64,000 nt of DNA, taken from positions 164,594 through 228,593 of the forward strand of contig VXAA01003378.1 of assembly GCA_013399115.1 (NCBI GenBank), in the 5' to 3' direction. Position numbers and translations under genes: made by a program. The number at the start of each line of letters is the position of its first letter. Positions within the stretch are counted from its first letter, which is position 1. Origin of the DNA: Anseranas semipalmata. Taxonomy: Eukaryota > Chordata > Aves > Anseriformes > Anseranatidae. The notes under the pieces were generated by a model. That model did no database searches and was not told where the DNA came from. It worked only from the letters and a program-made list of their open reading frames with translations. This document shows, piece after piece, positions 48,801 to 60,021 of the stretch.

Positions 48801-51635
48801 TGTTGTTAAAGTACCATGGTCACAATCATCAATCTGTTTGTTGTATCATCACTTACTGGCTTAAGACAAGTGAATAATCATTACATGAATTGATTTTTTT
48901 TTTTTTTAATATAAGTGCATGTAAAACTCCACTTAGCATTGCAAGAGAAAGCTCACCAAATTCTGTGCATCATAAAAATGTGTCAGTCTTGATCTATCTT
49001 TAACTGCATTACATTAAGTGCCTTATTTGATGGCATTTAAAAATATATAATTTGGAGCTTTATGAGAGAACAGCAAATATCATTTGTTTGCCTTCAGCCT
49101 AACAGTTTGTCGTTGACTTTCTGTGTTCATTTAGCTGTAAGTACGAAGAAACTGTCACTCTGATGTGACGTTTTGACTCCAGATGTTAGAAAAACAGAAG
49201 TAAATTATGCCTACCAAATATGCAGAGTCTTCACTGTCACAAGCTTTGCATTGTCTTAAGATAGTCTCTTTTAACTGTAGTGATTCCAATGGGAAATCTC
49301 ACTGCAAAGAGAGTTGTGTAAGAATCTAACATATAAATCATGGATTATCTGACTTTATTGCCCTTTTTACTCATGAGTCTTGCAAGCCAGACAGTTCACA
49401 GGAAAGGGACCAAGAAGAGATCTAAAAAGATTATATCATTTTTCTAAATTACTCTTTGGCTGTACTTAAGGGAATATTTACTGTCTTAAGTAACTGGCTT
49501 GATGTCATTCCCTGAAGATTCAGCTAAAGAAGTTCTTGTGTGGCATAACGGATAATAGTGTTGGGGTTTTGAGTGGCCTTTCTTCTCACTCATAATTTAA
49601 GTGGTCTTGGGAGGAGCACAAACTATGATATTTTTGTATTTAGTGGAAGCCTCTCTTTAAAGGTCACTCACAAACAGCCCAGCTACTCAATCTCAGATCA
49701 TATCCCCAGCAATTTATGCATTTGTCTTCCTAACAATAATTCCTACTGTGGCAATTAATCATCTTCCAAAATGAAAGCCATGTTCTTTTGACTCCATTTC
49801 TCTCCTTTTCCAGACTCTGCAGATCCCTAGAGAAGAGCAAGTGACAAAGAGAAAGAATAATAGGGCTAGACTCAGAGGAGAAATCATCATTGTCCTTCAG
49901 AATCAAACCTCAGGTGAAAAGGTTAGTACATCCTTTTCTGCTGATTTTTCTACAGAGCTGTTCTACCTGAGCTCAGGTAAGGATTGTCTGAGTGATAGCA
50001 CAGGTCTGAAAAAGGTCTCACTGCTTTGAAGTGGATATTAGGCTGGGGCAGGAGCCACTGTAGGTGACTTTGATCTCAGGCTTCTGGAAAATGTGTTCCT
50101 TTGGGGATGGAACCTACTGCCTCTGTGGCCACAAGGGTGAAGTTTTGGCCCAGAGGGGTCATGTTTCTTAAAATTCCTTCAGGTGCTTTTACAGGAAGAA
50201 AAAATCTGAGCCGTACCCACAGAGCTACCATTCACACAGATAATGGACAAGTGGTACTTATAAAAGTGAAGTTGTGAAGTACTAGGTAACTATGGGAGGA
50301 CAAAAATGCCCTCAGTGTCCCTGTTAATAAATGATAGACAGAACCATGGGCTTCATCTGAAGAAAGTTCCTGTAAAATGCCATAAGCTGCTTGTTCTGCT
50401 TCAACACAGACCAAAGATGTGATTTCCGCGTATCAACTGCATTGTGATTCTTAGGCTGTCCACATTTTAAATTTGTCTAGGATGTGAACGCTGCTATATT
50501 TAGTTCTGAAAAAAAAAAAAAAATCCTACAGATTAGTGAAAACAAGCTATTGATTTTATGGTCTCATGCCAAGACAGTTTTTTCTCAGTGTGTGTAGATT
50601 TGTTGTACTCCGTGAAATAAAGAAAAACTGCTCATCTTAAATGCCTCTCCAGACATTCTGAAGCCACAGATATTTCTGAGGGATAGAATATAAGAGACCC
50701 AGAACAGGGCTAAAGGGTAGCTTACTTCTTAAAATGTTATGGAAGATTAAGCTGCGAAAATACTTCCTGTGGCCTTGCATTATGAATAAAGCACTGCTTG
50801 TTCCATTGGTGGGTGAAATTAGAAAATGCAGAAGAAAAGAAAATGATAGCTATCAGTTCTTATGATGTTATGCCCCCTTTAAAAGATCAGTGGGACAAAT
50901 CATAACGCATGCCCCCCAAAAGAAGACCGCTTCAATTCTAATGGCCAATATGAATATGCAAATATTCTAAATAAAAATCTTCCCACCACAGTAAAGTACA
51001 TATTTACTTTGGAGAGTAGCTGTCATTCCACTTCTTGAAACATTTTTTTTTATCATTTTTACCTCAGAAGCCCTACATCATAGTGCTTTTGTGTATTGTT
51101 AGTTTAAAGCACAGTGTATTTTCTCCACTAACATGTCAATGACACTGCTTCAGTCAGCAAGATTGCAGGTTGTCATTAGTGATGTTTCATTTCCTAGAGA
51201 TATATGGGCTTGTTGGCATTCCTAGTCTGTGTTCATGGCTCCCCATTAGGCTCTGTGTTGTACTACCACTAGACCACGATTCTAGCTGGCATATGCTCCT
51301 TTTACTCTCCATCATATGGATTTTGTGCCATTATAACGTATTAGGGCTCTTAATATCTTCACCTTTCTAAATAGCTAAGCTGGCAGATTGTTCTGTGAAT
51401 TTGTTTACAACTTGCTTCCCTGATGGGAGTTGGTTTCTCTTGAGAGCCAAATGAAAAGAAAATGTTGTGGGCACCCCAGTGGCTGCTGCGATATAGTGAA
51501 GAAATGTAAGTGGAGTTAACCTTTATTTAATTTTATGTGCAGTTTGCATGTGTAGCTCCAGTTAATGCGAATTAACATGACTGCATATCTGTATTTTAAG
51601 TAAAATGTTGAACAGATATAATACAGGCCTGTCAT

Positions 51636-51685
51636 ATAACCCTAATATGTAATTGTTCTAATAACTCTGATGTGTAATTGTTCTT
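51636..51685. repeat. 25-bp tandem duplication
   Basis: Two adjacent 25-bp copies at 51636-51660 and 51661-51685, each containing GTAATTGTTCT near the end. They are identical at 21 of 25 positions, so the duplication is not recent. No known element is involved. Confidence 0.88.
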
Positions 51686-52884
51686 AGAGTGACAACGACT
51701 TTTTAATGGCTATTGTGTTATACACCAAATTAAGACGAGCCACAGAGGAGTAAACTGTGTTTATACTAACACATGTTATGTGAACAACTACCTCAAACCA
51801 AACAACCCCAAACTTTCTCAAAATACTCAGATCGTCTACTTGCTTTGCTCTTTTCAAAAAAGTGAATCAGAGAGAAGTAATGAAAGGATATTTCTTCTCA
51901 ATCTGTCTACTTCTTTATGTTTAAAATAATACTTTATTAGAGACTACACTCTTGTATTATTAACATTACCTAATATCTTAGAGTGTTAAAAATGTCTAAA
52001 GGTTCTTATGTCTCTGTTAGCTGAAGTATTGTACTTTGTCAATAAATGTAATAGAGTTCCAAGCCCAACATGCTTATAATGGCGAAAGTAAAGCTCTCCT
52101 GCAGAACTTGGAGGTTAAATCTAATTGACCTACAGACTAGAGTTGTTTTCCAGACATTTCCTTTGTTAGAAAGGAAAGGAAAGATTGCAAATAGCTGGAA
52201 GTTTCCTGCACAACCTTGGCTAGATTTTTTAAAATATTCAGGACATTACAAATTTATGCTGCCTAATGTACTGTAGATCAGTCAGCAAGATATTTGGATG
52301 TATTGTCTATATCAATAATGGTGCCAGCCTATCTGGTAGCTAAAAGATGTCTGATACACTTCCTTAGGATTTCAAGAAAAAGGCCTATCGGCATTATTAG
52401 AAGGAAAAATATATTGCCTTTCTGTTTTTGTTGTTGTTGTTTGTTTGTTTGTTTTTGTTGTTTTTGTTTGTGTATTTTTTTTTAGAAAATACCGTTTTAA
52501 AAAGTGATAAAAATATGAAACTAGAATCTTTTTTCTTTCTAAATCTAGTTGCTTTTAAATTTAGATAATCTGCAGTATTAGGCAAACTAAATGACATAAG
52601 AGAATTTGTGAAAAACTATTTAACAATGTTCAACGTTTTTTGTCCCTGTAAGGAAAATTCAAGTGACCTGGACATCAGGACTGAATCTCAAGGTGTTTCA
52701 GGCCTGATGTTACATCACCTCAGCAGGGATTGAGCTAGTCTTAAACTAGATCCATCTAATAATGTGTCTGTGAAAGCCCCTTTGCCCCATTATGTCCTTA
52801 AATACAGAGCTGGAGAGTAAGGTATTTGTTTACAACTATATAGAAATTAACATCTTCTTTACTAATACAGTCATTTCCATGCCT

Positions 52885-52927
52885 CCCTTCCCTTCCCTTC
52901 CCTTCCCTTCCCTTCCCTTCCCTTCCC
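52885..52927. repeat. (CCCTT)n pentanucleotide microsatellite
   Basis: Eight perfect CCCTT units followed by CCC. The purine strand gives a Gly-Arg-Glu-Gly-Lys periodic open frame that is only a repeat translation. The uninterrupted array suggests a polymorphic locus. Confidence 0.96.
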
Positions 52928-54798
52928 ATACATGAATATATGCAGGGAACTCAAGACATTGTTTTGTCTTTCCAAGATTTTAACAGAGTAATAGAAAGAT
53001 ACTAATACAGATTCCAGTAAATTTCTTGCAGGTTCTGAGGTATGGACAGGATATATGCGTCTGGGTTTATTCACTGGGGCTTTTCATCAGACTTCATATT
53101 ATGTATTTAGAAATTAAGTTTCCAAATAATTATCGTTGCATCATTTGCTGGAAGAGGAAACAGTTATAAATCTTCATTGCAGCCTTTGGATTTTTTACCA
53201 GCAAACATTCCTTGGTGGCATCAAGATAGAGGCAAATATATTATCATGACATAAGTTGTCAAAAGACTTAAAATAGAGAATTTCTTAAAGTGCATCAGCA
53301 GGGTGAAAAATAAATTTGTGTCTGTCTTGAAATGAAGTTACTTCTCACTGAATTTTTGAAAGAATTTGGCACATGGAATAATAAAAATTCATTTTGAATA
53401 TGTTAATAAGTTGAATATTTTAATATTTTAACACTATTTTATAGCATAAAATGAAAATCTCAGGGAAAAAAAAGGATCTGAGCCCCACTGAGAGAAGACT
53501 GTGCTGTCTTTATTGTCTTCAGTGGTTTAGAATGATTGATCTCGAGAATGTGCTTGAGGCATCCATCAGCTTCAGTCTTGCCATCAGCTGGAGAAGTCAA
53601 CTGTATGATGTTTCCTCGAATAAATCCACTGGTTTGACTGAATTCATGGAACATTGAGTCAGAAGGAACAGATTTTCTAGCCCCAAAAATGCGAATATAG
53701 AAGCTAGGTAAACTATTTTCCACCTAATGCAAGAACAGTAAAATAACCTAACTGTGGGTCTAAATACTTAATTGAAACTGGTATGAATCATTATATAAAC
53801 ACAGTTGCCTGAAGCGGCTAATACTCATTATGAATAAAATTTTTTTATCCTTCTAAAACCACTTGGTGGGAGGCTTTATGTGGTAAGAATAGTGAATTAA
53901 TTATTTTATTATTTTTTTAGTTTTTAGCAGGAAGTGAGAGATTATGGCTTTTTTTTCATTAGCTGAAAATGTATGCCACCTGTTTACATTCTTGTGCTGT
54001 GAGAAGCATCGTAAAGAAAAAAGCTGTAGGTTTTTAATATATGACTGTAAAACCCCAAATTTAATTTATTTCTGTCATTTGATACATATCAAAATGGATA
54101 CTACTCATTAAAAATGTTAATATTGCAGAAAAAATTACTTTGATTAGCAACATTTAATAATGCATTTGTAAATATGGATATTTTACAATATTACTTGAAT
54201 TCTTTTGAATTATCCAAAAGACTCCAGGCTTTGTTGTGGAATTATTATCTAAAATGAAAATTTTTCAATCTGTGAAGATATAAAAATGTTGAAAAGTTTT
54301 TTTATCCATTTGTATCAGAATGAAACCTTGATATCTTTATGTCATATGCACTAGTTCCTAAATGATCTTTAACTTGCTACAGGAATGTTTTCAAAATTAG
54401 AGTTGCCAAGCATAATTAACTGCTGCTAAAAGAGAGCAATTAAAACTACGCACTTGTTCTAGGATGTATAGAATGTATAAAATGCACTAAAATGCATGTA
54501 GCTTTACTTCGTGGGATTGCTTGTAAGAGTCTAGACATGACTGAGAATAGTAACAGATTTCTGTTGTGGTGTTAGACCAGGTGGAAGTCCCTGTTTTTCT
54601 CCAAGAAACTGCACTCTGCAGTAAAACAAGAGACAATGTGAGTAAATAATAGAAGCTGGAGAGGAGAACTGGGTGCTGTTTTGAGAACGCTTCCTGAGCA
54701 GGGAAAAGAGAAGGCAATACTAGATACAAGAGGCTGTGTTAAACATTGATGAAAGATGGTGCCAGGTGTTTTCATGCCTCCGCATACAGGATTGTGCG

Positions 54799-54822
54799 TG
54801 TGTGTGTGTGTGTGTGTGTGTG
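54799..54822. repeat. (TG)12 dinucleotide microsatellite
   Basis: Twelve uninterrupted TG units preceded by an interrupted GTGTGCG stretch. Overlapping open frames with alternating Cys-Val or Thr-His are artefacts. Confidence 0.95.
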
Positions 54823-57683
54823 ATGGGGCTGGGGTGATTGAGGGGAGAGCTTTTGTTTCTGTCATTTATTTACCACTAGATATATTACAGGAGAAACAGT
54901 CAAACTGTCATTTCAGCTCTGTGCTGTCAGTGAGAGCTGTGAACATAAAGCAGTTGCCATTCTCAGTGGAACAACAATCAAGTGGGAATTGGAGTTTCAG
55001 CACTCTCAGGCTCCTCCTGCATTTGCTGCCTCACATGCCAATGATACCAGGTGAATGCCATAAAAGCTTGCCTTGCTAATGCCTAGTCTTGGTAGGAAGC
55101 TTTGAGGCAGGAGGAAAAAAATCACTCCAGTGATATTTTGCTGCTGCCCACCCTCAACAGGACTGTACCTTTGTGGAAGAAGATAAATTGGGATGCTAAA
55201 TTCTGCTTTCTGTAAGCTTCAAAGGGTAGAGTCTGTATCATACCAACTTCAGAGATAGACCATAATCTCTTAATCTGAAGGCAGAAAACTTCTACATAGC
55301 ATAATGCACCAACCAGAGATACCACAGGGAATGCATCAAAGGACTTCATGGAAAGGCGAAGATAGAAATGAATTTGCCTCAGTGGCCAATTCTCAAAATG
55401 ATAAATCAGAAAGAGAAAAACACAGGAAGAAAGAATTAGTGAGGCTTCAAAATCAGAAGAAAACATTAAAAAAGACTGGAAATAACTTGGGGCTGCCTAA
55501 GGCAACAATTAAAAACAATGAAACAAAAAATACTCATGGATAGTGGATAGGTGGAGTATAACTTCACTTAACTGAGACAAGTAGTTATATTAATCTAATT
55601 GCATCAGAATATCATCTATATTTTGAACATCATTTGAGATTTTACTTTTAAATGAACAACCTTTTCCAAACACAGTCAGAAGAGGGTAAAAGTCATGTGT
55701 GATATGTATCATATCACTGCTCAGCACACTACTGTAAAATTAAATAAGACTGCAAGATCAAAATCAATACAGAAAATACCAGTGAGGAAATGGAGTAGCA
55801 GACAATAGCAAATTACTGTTAGTTATTAAACACATGTATTTTTCCTAAGCTTTTGTGTAATTTGAACTACCCTATTATAGATAATTCATGAATTCTTACC
55901 TTGTAATCTGTATACTTCAATTGTTATTAAACATAGTTTAAAAATATTATCAGTAAAGCTATGAAGATAATTATTTGCCTATCACTAACTTTCCTGCTCT
56001 TTAAAACTGTTGCCATCCTGTGTCAAAGATGAAACTGAGCTCTCTCAGTCTCATCACTGAATAGTGGATAGTGACTGCCTTTAGAATTAAAACACCTTGG
56101 AAAATGGGATAACTTATTTTGCATCTTGTTAAAGACAGGCAAAAATTTGAGCAGCTGCTCTGTAACAAGCAAAACAGTCTTTCTGATATTAGTTTGGGTG
56201 CCCAGCATCTGAAAGAAAGCTCTACAGAGTCAGCCTTGTCCCCTCTTTCCCAGAAAATACTCAGGTGTCCAAAGATGACCCTGTCCAGCAGACACAAAAA
56301 ATTGGCACCAAGCATTAAGTCAACATGTATCAGCCGATCCACAGTGACTATTAGTGGGGTGCTATTAGTGAGAGAACTTTATCTCATTAGCCCCCCTTTT
56401 TTTTTTCCTGATGGAAAAGATATTGGTTTTGCAAGGAAATTTACATGTAGGTCCAGATACGAGTTTAAAGCTTAAACTCTTAAAACTGTGTAACGTGAAA
56501 AATGTCAGCTGTTTCGAAATAACTCTAATATGTGACAGTAAAACCAAAAGTGTGCAGCAAGTAAAAGTGAAGAAAATAGCTGCCCTTTAAAGAAATGAGT
56601 AAAATGGGGGGAAAAAAAACTGGCAAATTCCTTTGAATGCCACACTCCAGTGAAAGCATAATTTCACCCTCAATTTAATTAGGCTAATCAAGATAATGGG
56701 TAATTAATTGCTTAGAACTGGATGGTAGATTGGAGAAAAGGGGAGTAGAAATTTTAAATAACTGTTTACTACTCAAACAGTGGGATTATTAGATGTCGTT
56801 TTAGTTCTCTAAGATGAAAAATGTCCCTCCCTGCCCAGCCCTACCATACACAATGCCTTCCTTGATCTCCCAATTATATGTTCAAAGGAAAAGTTTCATT
56901 GAGGTTAATGATTCTACAGATAAGTTCATTTTCCTATATTTGTAAACTTTTTTTTTTTATATATTTGTGATTTTTTTTTCCAGTCCCAGAACTTTCTATT
57001 TAAATACAGCTTTGGTGATACTACTATTAGGATTATTATTCATCCCCACCCCCACCTTTTAGGAAAAAAAGGAGTTTTAGGAAAAAAAAATACAGCTAAA
57101 AATGCTTCTAGTGAAATCCAATAATAGCATTTTGAACTCAGAATTTTTTCTTATAGAAAATGTGATCAAATTAATACATATAATACTATGGAATAAGGCT
57201 AATATTTTATCTAAAAGAAAATACTTTCCAAATCTTTTTTTTTTTTTCTGAATATAATAATGGACAAACAGATGTACTCCAGATTCTGAAAGAAGGCAGT
57301 TTTATTTCCCTTTTCCTGGATAACAGCTGGCATATCTATTCCCTTCCTAATATCTACCAAGTCTTGGATTAGTATGTCATGATGTGAGATTGCATATCTG
57401 GCCAAATAAATACAGATCCCACAACTCAAAGCTCATTGGAAAGCTCAGCCTCTATGCAGAGAAATAATCAACTACAAATGGACTTTGCCTGTGTGAATAT
57501 AATTGTCTGATCAAGTCTTAAACTGTCTTTCCCCTCCTGCAAAACATAATAATTACTTAAAACACCTTTAAAAAAGGATGGAGGTAGAGGAAAAAAAGGA
57601 AAAAAAAAGGCATTATGTGGTCTTGCAAAATCGTTACAAAGAACAGCTGAAATGAGAATGACAGACTCTTTGCATTGCACAGG

Positions 57684-57730
57684 TGTTTGTTTTCCTTTGA
57701 AAACAAAGGAAAGTCCTTTGAAAACAAACA
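57684..57730. repeat. Nested direct and inverted repeat
   Basis: CCTTTGAAAACAAA occurs at 57694-57707 and 57715-57728, a 21-bp period. The left flank TGTTTGTTTTC (57684-57694) is the exact reverse complement of GAAAACAAACA (57720-57730) and pairs over 9 bp with the first copy as well (57686-57694 with 57699-57707, 4-nt loop). The segment can therefore fold into two alternative hairpins that use the same left arm. Confidence 0.88.
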
Positions 57731-58105
57731 GCACTTTGTGGATTTCAGTCATAAGCAAACCTGAAATTCCAGCTCTGAGTTTCTTACGGAATATATAAAG
57801 TGATATTGTTAGTCAACTCAGAAAATAGCTTGTTTTATAATTTCTATTTTATATAGTTACACTAAAATGTTAGTTTTATACTGTATTGCAATTTATGAAG
57901 TTGTTGGGTTTTTTTGTTGTTGTTTGAGAAAACATGGAGCATAAGAGAATAATTTTGCTTAGATATCATTTCTTGTCTCATATAACTTGGCAGCAGAATA
58001 GCTGAAAGAGAAAATACAAAAAATACAATGGTAGAAAAAGGCCAAAACCAAAATTACTCTCCATATATCATTAAAACCAAGAGTGGTTTAGAGATTTGCA
58101 ACTGC

Positions 58106-58153
58106 TTTTTTTTTTTTTNTTTGAACTTTTTTTTTTTTTTTTTTTTTTTTTTT
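58106..58153. repeat. Interrupted poly-T tract with one unresolved base
   Basis: Two T-runs, 58106-58118 and 58127-58153 (27 bp), flank an N at 58119 and a short TTTGAAC interruption. The N is the only ambiguous base in the window and most likely reflects sequencing difficulty in the homopolymer. The 63-codon frame crossing it has no significance. Confidence 0.95.
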
Positions 58154-59993
58154 AGCATATTTGAGCACCATAGTGCTAGATGAAATTAAGATATAGTTGA
58201 AGCAATGTAGGTGCCAAAACATAAGTACCTGCCTCCAGTTTACATGACACAAAGTCCATTTTAGACCCAAACTGTGCAAGAAGCACAGTTCTTCTGTAGA
58301 TCCAGGTTCATGTTTGAAAGCCCATCATTGAGGATATGGATTTGAGGATGCTAAACAGTTCGTTATCCTGTTCACAGTCCTAGAAAATGTAGGTGTTTGT
58401 CCATTCTTTGTTTCCTACTTACATTTAGAATATTTATGGAGACATTGGAACTGTGAAAATATCAAACACAACAGAAGTCTGGAGATAAAAGGAAATCGCA
58501 ACATGTGGAATAAACAATCTGCCCCATTTTGTTGCAGGTTATTATCAGTGTCTCTGCATTATTTTCTGCTTATCCAAGTGGCATTTTATTCACAGAGTAA
58601 AACCTAGAAATGGGAACAGTGTCATGCCTGAGGAAAATAAGCTCTGGAGAGGTACTCAGGGTTTTTGTGGCAAAGGGTCTTCAAATAGCTTAAACTCTCC
58701 TAGGTTTGCTCTTTTTCCAACCCTGGCCTGTAAGCCCCACCTCCAGCTAAACTGGCACATTGTTTTGTGCAGTTGGTCATGGACATGCTCTAATTTTAAA
58801 ACAGATTAGAGAACATGGGCATTTTTCAGTCAGGTTACGTCAGTAATCCCATTCACATTGTCATCGTGTCAGCAATGCAGATACAGTGCACTATGAAGAG
58901 GAAGTGACTTAGATCAGCAAAGGGCTGGGAGCTGCCCCCAGAAGCGTGCATTGAACTATGGCCCTGAGACTATGGCAAGACTGAGAAGCCAACAATTCCA
59001 AGTTTCTCGGCCATCATAGGTGAGCATCTCCTGGATTGCATACTTGGTTTCCTTCTGGAGGGTCAGGCTGAAGGATACGAACAAAGGGACAACTAGTAGA
59101 TACTATCCCACTCTACCTCCCCAGACACTTCTGAATCTGGCAGCTGTGAAGTGCTCCTGTTTTCTGCTATTTACACATACCCTGTAGACCGAGCTGTCCA
59201 CAGTCATAGAGGAAATCTATGATAGAAATAGGAATGTATTGCAGGTTTTTCAGGTGAATAGTTTGTAACTGGTTGAGAAATTCTTTGGCAGAAGGGAATA
59301 TGTAGGTGCTGCAGAGGCAATATAGCCAGCTTTACATCATTGCCCAAGCCCATAGCTATGCTCTGAAAATCCCTGGCTGCCTGACTAATTCCTCTCAGAG
59401 CAATCAGAATGCTCTAAATTGCTTTTTTAGGAACAGACTGACTCTTGCTGGTCTCAGATTCAGAGTTTAATCTCTCAGTGAGTTTTGTTGTACTTAAAGG
59501 TCCCCAGACAGTCAACCTATTTCTTCTGTCTCCCAGGTTTATTCTTTATTTCAAAGAACTTTTCTTTCCATAGTGTCCAATCTGATTCACTTTTTTTTTT
59601 TTTCTGTATGTATTTATACATATTCCTCTTTTATTTTTTTCAGCTACATCCTGTAGCTGATATTTGTTATATGCATTATTACCCATAAGAGTTGTTAACA
59701 TTTAGTATGAATAAAATGCAAAAAAGTAGCAGGTATAATTCCTGGACAAAGTTTCTTTTACTTATTAAAATAAATAAAAAAGTATGTGTGTCTTGGTTCA
59801 ACAGTAGTCTTCTCAAGCCTATTTTTGTGAGTGATTATTTTGGGAAAGTTTTTATTGTATTTTTTTTTCATGTTTTTGCCTAGCTGTAAATCTCTCAAAC
59901 ATTTATTTAAATCTTCACAGTCCCTTCTATTTAAACAACTTGTTTGCAGCCATTGTCTGCTAAGCCACAAATACATCTACATGTGTATAGATA

Positions 59994-60021
59994 TGTGTGT
60001 GTGTATATATATATATATATA
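59994..60021. repeat. Compound (TG)n(TA)n microsatellite
   Basis: A short TG run passes directly into a run of about nine TA units. This is a common type of compound dinucleotide repeat. Confidence 0.92.

Larger units (their letters stand above)
44833..52884. other. AT-rich non-coding sequence, no gene seen
   Basis: Frames are at or below 109 codons and unrecognised. Homopolymer runs lie at 48894-48907 (T) and 50509-50523 (A). A TTG/TTTG-rich stretch spans 52424-52484. A slightly GC-richer zone at 50040-50200 holds nothing that I can name. A splice-flanked open segment at 49814-49921 is reported as a finding. Confidence 0.57.
52928..58105. other. AT-rich non-coding sequence, no gene seen
   Basis: Frames are at most 118 codons, including charged ones at 55304-55543 and 56119-56475, both on the + strand, with no recognisable domain. 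T-runs lie near 56949-56959 and at 57235-57247. A cluster of TAATTA-type sites at 56672-56711 is reported under findings. Confidence 0.56.

Noticed and set aside
55304..55543. Charged 79-codon frame on the + strand
   Set aside because: The Lys/Glu/Asn richness follows from A-rich composition; no homology is recognised and no splice signals flank it.
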